NCBI RefSeq assembly: GCF_900156025.1
Contig: NZ_FTMO01000001.1
Span: forward strand, 372,001 to 436,000
Length of the DNA stretch: 64,000 nucleotides
Direction: 5' to 3'
DNA from: Allobosea sp. TND4EK4
Lineage (GTDB): Bacteria > Pseudomonadota > Alphaproteobacteria > Rhizobiales > Beijerinckiaceae
Shown here: piece after piece, positions 59,119 to 64,000 of the stretch
How positions within the stretch are numbered: position 1 is the first letter of the stretch
Layout: each line of letters opens with the position of its first letter
Notes under the pieces: generated by a model
Seen by the model: the letters and a program-made list of their open reading frames with translations, nothing else
Database searches by the model: none
Told to the model about the DNA's origin: nothing
Translations under genes and position numbers: made by a program

Positions 59119-61470
59119 ATGAACATGCATGCGCCCAAGCCAGCGACCGCCCCGAGCCCGACCGGGATCGGGCAGCGGGTCCCCCGCAACGAGGACGGCA
59201 TGCTGGTGCGCGGCGGCGGGCAGTATACCGACGATCTCTCGCTCGACGGGCAGCTGCATGCCGCCTTCGTGCGCAGCCCCTACGCGCATGCGATCATCCG
59301 CGGCATCGATGCTTCCGGCGCACGGGCGATGAAAGGCGTCGTGGCGATCTACACGGCAGAGGACCTCGCGGATCAGGGCTACGGCTCGCTCAAATGCATC
59401 GTCGACCTGCCGAATCGGGACGGCAGCCCGATGCGCAAGCCGGTCCGGAATGCCCTTGCTTCGGGCAAGGTCCGCTATGTCGGCGATCCCGTCGCGATGG
59501 TCGTCGCCCGGACGGCCGCTCAGGCGCGCGACGCGGCGGAGGCGATGACGCTCGACCTCGAGGCGCTGCCCGCGGTGACTTCGACCGAAGAGGCGCTGGC
59601 GCCTGGCGCCCCGCAGCTCTTCGACGACGTGCCCGGCAATCTCATCATCGACTACCATTTCGGCGATGCCGAGAAGGTCGCCGCGGCGTTCGAGAGCGCC
59701 GCGCATGTCACCAGGCTGCGCATCGTCAACAACCGCATCGTGGTCAACCCGATCGAGCCGCGGGCCGCGCTCGGCGTCTACGACTCCAAGAGCAGGCGCT
59801 ACACGCTGCATGCGCCGAGCCAGGGCGCCTTCGGCCTGCGCAACAGCCTCGCTGCGGCGATGGGCGTAGGGCCTGAGCGGATGAGGCTATTGACCGGCCA
59901 TGTCGGCGGCTCCTTCGGGATGAAGTCGGCCGTCTTCCCCGAATATGTCGTGCTGCTGCATGCCGCGCGGCTGCTCAAAAAGCCGGTGAGATGGACCGAC
60001 CAGCGCTCCGAGAGCTTCGTCTCGGACCATCACGGACGGGACATGGTGTTCGAAGCGGAACTCGCGCTCGACAAGCGCGGCCGCTTCCTTGCCACACGCT
60101 TCACCGGGTTTGGCAATATGGGCGCCTATCTCTCCCCGGTAGGGCCGATGATGGCGACCACGAATATCGGCAAGAACAGCCTCGGCATGTACCGCACGCC
60201 TCTCGTGGAGGTGCAGACGCGCTGCGCGGTGACGAACACGACGCCGATCGCCGCCTATCGCGGCGCCGGGCGACCCGAAGGCAACTACTTCATGGAGCGG
60301 CTGATCGACGCCGCGGCAGCGGAGACGGGCATCGACAAGGTCGAGCTCAGGCGCCGCAACCTGGTGCAGCCCGGGCAACTGCCCTGGAAGACGCCGGCCG
60401 GCACGGTCTATGACAGCGGCGACTTCCCCACGCTGCTCGAGCGCGCATTGGGGGCGGCCGACTGGAAAGGCTATGCGGCGCGCCAGCGTCAGAGCCGCAA
60501 GGCCGGCAAGCTGCGCGGGCGTGGTATCGGCTGCTATCTGGAGGTGACCGCGCCTCCGAGCAACGAGATGGGCGGCATCCATTTCGAGGCCGATGGCAGC
60601 GTCACCATCGTCACCGGCACGCTGGATTACGGCCAGGGCCACTGGACCCCCTTCGCGCAGATCCTGAGCAGCCAGCTCGGCGTGCCCTTCGACCAAATCC
60701 GGCTGGTGCAGGGCGACAGCGACCGACTGATCGCCGGCGGCGGCACCGGCGGATCCAAATCGATCATGGCGAGCGGCTCGGCGATCATCGAGGCGAGCGA
60801 GCTGGTGATCGAGAAGGGCAAGGCGCTCGCGGCGCATGTCCTGGAGGCTGCGGTCGCGGATATCGAGTTCGAGGCCGGGGACTTCCGCATCGCCGGAACC
60901 GACCGTTCAATCGGCATCATGGAGCTGGCCGCTAGACTGCGCGCCGGCGCGCAGCTGCCGGAGGGCCTGCCGCAGACCCTCGACGTCGACCATGTCTTCA
61001 AGGCGGCGCCCTCCGCCTATCCGAACGGTTGCCACATCGCGGAGGTCGAGATCGATCCGCAGACCGGCGCGATCGAGATCGCCCGCTATGTCATGGTCAA
61101 CGATTTCGGCACGCTGGTGAACCCGATGCTGGTCGAAGGCCAGCTGCATGGCGGCATCGTGCAGGGCATCGGCCAGGCGATCGGCGAGATGACGCGCTAT
61201 GACGAGGCCGGCCAGCTGATGACCGGCTCCTTCATGGATTATGCCCTGCCGCGCGCGGCGGACGTGCCGTTCTTCGACTTCATCAGCCACAGCGTGCCGA
61301 CGGCGACCAACCGCGTCGGCGCCAAGGGCTGCGGCGAGGCAGGCTGCGCCGGCTCCCTGCCCTCGGTGATGAACGCGATCGTCGATGCGCTCTCGGCCTA
61401 TGGCGTCGCGCATGTCGACATGCCGGCGACGCCGCAGGCGATCTGGAAGCTGGTGCAGTCGCGCGCCTGA
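59119..61470 (+). CDS. Xanthine dehydrogenase-family molybdopterin-binding subunit
   Basis: The 783-residue protein has an N-terminal Ald_Xan_dh domain (GIGQRVPRNEDGMLVRGGGQ, then DLSLDGQLHAAFVRSPYAHA) and the long Mo-binding domain, including AYRGAGRPEGNYFMERLID near 385 and the C-terminal RVGAKGCGEAGCAGS with the catalytic Glu. It lacks the VAYRCSFR of true CO dehydrogenase, so it is of the aldehyde/aromatic-hydroxylase type. GGAGAG precedes ATG 59119. The [2Fe-2S] and FAD partners are not adjacent, an orphan arrangement. Confidence 0.9.
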   Translation: MNMHAPKPATAPSPTGIGQRVPRNEDGMLVRGGGQYTDDLSLDGQLHAAFVRSPYAHAIIRGIDASGARAMKGVVAIYTAEDLADQGYGSLKCIVDLPNRDGSPMRKPVRNALASGKVRYVGDPVAMVVARTAAQARDAAEAMTLDLEALPAVTSTEEALAPGAPQLFDDVPGNLIIDYHFGDAEKVAAAFESAAHVTRLRIVNNRIVVNPIEPRAALGVYDSKSRRYTLHAPSQGAFGLRNSLAAAMGVGPERMRLLTGHVGGSFGMKSAVFPEYVVLLHAARLLKKPVRWTDQRSESFVSDHHGRDMVFEAELALDKRGRFLATRFTGFGNMGAYLSPVGPMMATTNIGKNSLGMYRTPLVEVQTRCAVTNTTPIAAYRGAGRPEGNYFMERLIDAAAAETGIDKVELRRRNLVQPGQLPWKTPAGTVYDSGDFPTLLERALGAADWKGYAARQRQSRKAGKLRGRGIGCYLEVTAPPSNEMGGIHFEADGSVTIVTGTLDYGQGHWTPFAQILSSQLGVPFDQIRLVQGDSDRLIAGGGTGGSKSIMASGSAIIEASELVIEKGKALAAHVLEAAVADIEFEAGDFRIAGTDRSIGIMELAARLRAGAQLPEGLPQTLDVDHVFKAAPSAYPNGCHIAEVEIDPQTGAIEIARYVMVNDFGTLVNPMLVEGQLHGGIVQGIGQAIGEMTRYDEAGQLMTGSFMDYALPRAADVPFFDFISHSVPTATNRVGAKGCGEAGCAGSLPSVMNAIVDALSAYGVAHVDMPATPQAIWKLVQSRA

Positions 61471-61492
61471 GCGGGCTGCCGCACGCACGGCA

Positions 61493-62389
61493 TCAGGCCA
61501 ACGCGGCTTCCGGCGGTTCCCGGCAGACCGCTGCGAGCGCTTGTGCCGCGCGCGACAAGGGCCGGTCGGCGTGGTGCAGCAGCACGAAGTCGCGCGGCTT
61601 CAGCGGCAGGTCGATCACGGCGAGATCGCCACGCGCCACGAAGGGTGCGACCACCGCCTCCGACAGGGCCGTCGCGCAATTGCCGCTGCTGCGGACGGCG
61701 GTGAGCACTGCCTCGTTGGAGGGCAGCGTCATCGCGACCTTGAGCTTCTCTGGCGCGAGACCCAGTGCGCGCAGCCCGTCCTCGAACATCGCGCGCGTGC
61801 CCGAGCCGGGTTCACGCATGATCCAGTCCAGCGCCAGCACGTTCTCCTCCATCGAGCTCCCGGCGAGAGGCGCGGCCGCAGGCAAGACGACCACCAGGCG
61901 GTCACTGGCGACTGTGATGACCGTGAGCCGCGGCTCGGTGATCGCTCCTTCGATGAAGCCCAGCTCCGCCTGCCCCTCCGCAACGGCCCGTGCCACCGTC
62001 TGCGTGTTGCCGAGCTGCAGCGCGATCTCGATGCGTGGATATCGGCGGCGGAAGCGCGCCAGGCGGGCCGGCAGCCAGTAATTGGCGATGGTCTGGCTCG
62101 CCTGGACCACGACCTCACCCCGATCGAAGCTGCCGAATTCGGTCAACGCGGCTTCGGCGCGCCGAGCCTCCGCGATGACGGCTTTGGCGAGCGGCAGGAA
62201 CTGACGCCCGGGCGCCGACAGCACCATGCCGCGGCCCACACGGTCGAACAGGGCGACCCGGTAGCGCGCTTCCAGTGCGCGCACTGCAGCGCTGACGGCC
62301 GAAGGCGACAGATGCAGGGCCTCGGCAGCTCGGGTGAGGTGCTCCCGCTCGGCGACGGCAACGAAAATAGTCAGCTGCTCGAGCGTCAC
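61493..62389 (-). CDS. LysR family transcriptional regulator
   Basis: The 298-residue product has a LysR HTH at residues 1-60 (MTLEQLTIFVAVAEREHLTR, then ALHLSPSAVSAAVRALEARY) and an effector domain from about 90. GTG 62389 is preferred because the core starts there; a GTG at 62422 would add 11 residues. It is divergent from the YeiH-like gene and convergent with the molybdopterin subunit gene. In other bacteria a LysR (YeiE-like) gene commonly lies next to yeiH, so it is the likely activator. Confidence 0.9.
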   Translation of the reverse strand: MTLEQLTIFVAVAEREHLTRAAEALHLSPSAVSAAVRALEARYRVALFDRVGRGMVLSAPGRQFLPLAKAVIAEARRAEAALTEFGSFDRGEVVVQASQTIANYWLPARLARFRRRYPRIEIALQLGNTQTVARAVAEGQAELGFIEGAITEPRLTVITVASDRLVVVLPAAAPLAGSSMEENVLALDWIMREPGSGTRAMFEDGLRALGLAPEKLKVAMTLPSNEAVLTAVRSSGNCATALSEAVVAPFVARGDLAVIDLPLKPRDFVLLHHADRPLSRAAQALAAVCREPPEAALA

Positions 62390-62433
62390 GGAATCATTCG
62401 CCTTTACCGCATAGATCGTCACTTATTATGCGA

Positions 62434-62463
62434 TGGAAACGGACGTTCCAGAAGAATATTCTT
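62434..62463. promoter_or_regulatory. Two dyads in the LysR/YeiH divergent promoter
   Basis: TGGAA-N7-TTCCA (62434-62450) has the spacing of a LysR binding site, and AAGAATATTCTT (62452-62463) is a perfect 12-bp palindrome right next to it. Both lie between the LysR start and the YeiH-like start, within 55 nt of the latter. Confidence 0.5.
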
Positions 62464-62488
62464 TCGCCGACTTTTTCAGAGACCTGAC

Positions 62489-63502
62489 ATGCCATCACTC
62501 CCCGCGTTATCTCGCAACCTCCCCGGCCTCGCTGCGGCCATCGCGGTCACCCTCGCGGCCTTTGCGGTCGAGCGGCTGGAACTGGCCGCCTTCGGCTACC
62601 CTTGGGTCGATGCGCTGGTGGTTGCGATCCTTCTCGGCGTTGGCGTGCACTCGCTGTTCGGCATGCCGAAAGCGGCAGCGCCCGGCATCAAGTTCGCGTC
62701 GAAAACCTTGCTGGAGATCGCCATCGTTCTGCTGGGAGCCTCGATCAGCTTCGCGACGATCGCTCATTCGGGGCTGTTCATGGTCGGCAGCGTCGTCGTG
62801 ATCGTTTTCCTCTCGCTGATCGCCAGCTATGGCATTGCCCGGCTGCTCGGGCTGCCGAGCCATCTGGCGACTCTCGTCGCCTGCGGCAACTCGATCTGCG
62901 GCAATTCGGCCATCGTCGCCACGGCGCCGGTGATCGGGGCGAAGGCCGACGATGTCGCCGCCGCGATTTCCTTCACCGCCGCGCTGGGTATCCTCGTGGT
63001 GCTGCTGCTGCCCTCTCTGGTGCCGCTGATCGGCCTCAGCGACTGGCAATATGGCGTGCTCGCCGGCATGACCGTCTATGCCGTGCCGCAGGTGCTGGCG
63101 GCGACGGTTCCCGTCAGCGCCGCCAGCACGCAGATCGGCACCATCGTCAAGCTGCTGCGCGTGCTGATGCTGGGCCCGGTGGTGCTGCTGCTCGGCCTGA
63201 TCAGCGGGCGGCAGGGCGGCGCCAGGCCGAAGCTCTCAAGCCTCGTGCCCTGGTTCATCATCGGCTTCCTCGGGATGATGATCCTGCGCTCGCTCGGCCT
63301 GATCCCGGCAGAGGCGCTGAAGCCGATCGCGACGGCGGCCTCCGTGCTGACGATCATCTCGATGGCGGCGCTCGGGCTTTCGGTCAATCTGCGCACGGTG
63401 CTGGCGGCCGGCGGGCGCGTACTGCTGGCCGGCGCGCTCTCGATCGCCGTTTTGGGCGGCCTCGCCGCGATCGTGCTGGCGCTTTCGCCGGCCGTGCCCT
63501 GA
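62489..63502 (+). CDS. yeiH: YeiH family putative sulfate exporter
   Basis: The 337-residue protein has about ten hydrophobic segments and the YeiH/UPF0324 signature: GIKFASKTLLEIAIVLLGAS and ACGNSICGNSAIVATAPVIG near 130-150. Pfam Cons_hypoth698; related to putative sulfate exporters. Function is not proven in most bacteria. The divergent LysR gene is the usual partner. Confidence 0.88.
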   Translation: MPSLPALSRNLPGLAAAIAVTLAAFAVERLELAAFGYPWVDALVVAILLGVGVHSLFGMPKAAAPGIKFASKTLLEIAIVLLGASISFATIAHSGLFMVGSVVVIVFLSLIASYGIARLLGLPSHLATLVACGNSICGNSAIVATAPVIGAKADDVAAAISFTAALGILVVLLLPSLVPLIGLSDWQYGVLAGMTVYAVPQVLAATVPVSAASTQIGTIVKLLRVLMLGPVVLLLGLISGRQGGARPKLSSLVPWFIIGFLGMMILRSLGLIPAEALKPIATAASVLTIISMAALGLSVNLRTVLAAGGRVLLAGALSIAVLGGLAAIVLALSPAVP

Positions 63503-63510
63503 GGCGCTTC

Positions 63511-63972
63511 TCAGGCTTCCCCCTGCCCTCGGCTTCCGGCCGGCACCCGACGGGACGTTCGGGCAGTCTCGCGCCGCACAGCCGCATCGAGCAGCCGGCG
63601 AAACGTCGGACACTCCAGATGGGACGGGGCCGGACAGTCCGCGACATGCCGCAGCGTGTCGCGCAAGGCCGTCAGTTCCCCGATCTGCTGCTCGATCTCG
63701 TCGGCCTTCTGGCGGATCAGCGGACGCGAGAGCGCCGGTACGCCATCCGAGCCGAACATCCCGGCGATGTCGTCGAGCGAGAAACCGGCCATCCGCCCTA
63801 ACGCGATCAGCTTGAGCTGCAGCAGGACTCGGGGCTCGAATTGCCGGCGCAGGCCATGCCGGGATACCGAGGCGATCAGGCCGATCTCCTCATAATAGCG
63901 CAGCGCGGAAGGCCTGATCCCGGTCGCAGCAGCGACCTCGCCAATATCCAGTCGTTTCACGCTTGACCTCAA
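63511..63972 (-). CDS. MerR family transcriptional regulator
   Basis: The 153-residue product has an N-terminal MerR HTH (VKRLDIGEVAAATGIRPSAL, RYYEEIGLI) and a coiled-coil linker KADEIEQQIGELTALRDTL. A Cys-containing end follows with DCPAPSHLECPTFRRLL, which may bind a metal or sense thiols. GTG at 63960 would give an N terminus at KRLDIGEV and is a real alternative. A perfect dyad lies across its upstream edge. Confidence 0.88.
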   Translation of the reverse strand: MRSSVKRLDIGEVAAATGIRPSALRYYEEIGLIASVSRHGLRRQFEPRVLLQLKLIALGRMAGFSLDDIAGMFGSDGVPALSRPLIRQKADEIEQQIGELTALRDTLRHVADCPAPSHLECPTFRRLLDAAVRRETARTSRRVPAGSRGQGEA

Positions 63973-63982
63973 GTTGACTTGA
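63969..63982. promoter_or_regulatory. MerR operator-like dyad TCAAGT-TG-ACTTGA
   Basis: This 14-bp perfect dyad sits at the MerR start and next to TTGACC/TTGACT elements. MerR proteins bind such dyads in over-long promoter spacers. The controlled gene may be MerR itself or a divergent gene beyond the right edge of the window. Confidence 0.6.
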
Positions 63983-64000
63983 ATTCGTAGCCTGCTCCCG

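Noticed and set aside
61385-62488. Reading of the YeiH-like gene upstream of 62489 as one long protein
   Set aside because: The YeiH homology begins at 62489. The upstream part is antisense to the LysR gene and has no family match.
1-64000. CRISPR arrays, insertion sequences, prophage, restriction or toxin-antitoxin systems
   Set aside because: No spaced direct repeats, transposase or integrase motifs, phage structural genes or typical defence genes were seen in either strand.

Overview
The window is about 64 kb of GC-rich alphaproteobacterial chromosome. Gene content and order (DUF4170, acyltransferase, waaA, lpxK, DUF2093, xseA, purD; rsmE divergent from ubiA; rplU-rpmA; thrB-rnhA-ispH; small DUF1127 and DUF6101 proteins) point to Hyphomicrobiales (Rhizobiales), most likely a Bosea-like organism. 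The genus is an inference. No insertion sequence, prophage, CRISPR array or rRNA operon was seen. One tRNA gene (Ser, CGA anticodon) is present.

Layout. 0-8 kb is accessory catabolism: an AraC regulator, an HxlR regulator, then a same-strand run of alpha/beta hydrolase, XapX membrane protein, YtcJ-type amidohydrolase with a Cys/His-rich tail, MFS_3 exporter and isochorismatase-like hydrolase, then a GNAT. 8-10.5 kb holds a flavin-dependent oxidoreductase and an L,D-transpeptidase-like lipoprotein with an altered catalytic motif. 10.4-13.1 kb is a minus-strand block: a 34-residue membrane microprotein, rnhA, thrB, ispH. 13.2-18.8 kb holds a MarR-GST operon, a K+/H+ antiporter, a DUF937 protein and a divergent DUF1127/LysR pair. 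18.8-24.9 kb holds an isolated Flp pilin, gshA, ybdK, rsmE, a secreted protein, ubiA and DUF6101. 25.2-33.6 kb is envelope and housekeeping (CysQ-like phosphatase, DUF4170, acyltransferase, waaA, lpxK, DUF2093, a dienelactone-hydrolase-like secreted protein, xseA, purD).

33.6-39.8 kb: patatin phospholipase, an ArsR-type regulator divergent from a TSUP permease around a near-perfect 26-bp dyad, tadA, a large RG-rich RluB-type pseudouridine synthase and rsmD. 39.9-41.9 kb is a minus-strand sulfur operon (persulfide dioxygenase-like MBL, two YeeE/YedE halves, DUF2892). 42-54.8 kb is transport: a sugar-type ABC system (SBP, two permeases, ATPase), an acyl-carrier-like protein lacking the usual DSL serine, an RpiR regulator, and a tightly overlapped dipeptide-type ABC operon ending in an alpha/beta hydrolase. 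54.9-57 kb: GNAT, rpmA, rplU, tRNA-Ser. 57.3-64 kb: a VOC protein, an MFS carrier, an orphan molybdopterin (xanthine-dehydrogenase-type) subunit, a LysR/YeiH divergent pair and a MerR regulator with its operator at the window edge.

Most notable signals: a 16-nt operator (GTTGATATCAACTTAT) shared by the MarR-GST operon and the VOC gene 44 kb apart, suggesting one MarR regulon; several perfect operator-like dyads in divergent promoters; two GTTAAC-N6-CTAACC (CtrA-like) sites in front of small genes; a small membrane ORF below usual annotation size; and decayed coding remnants in the 42.0-42.4 kb gap.
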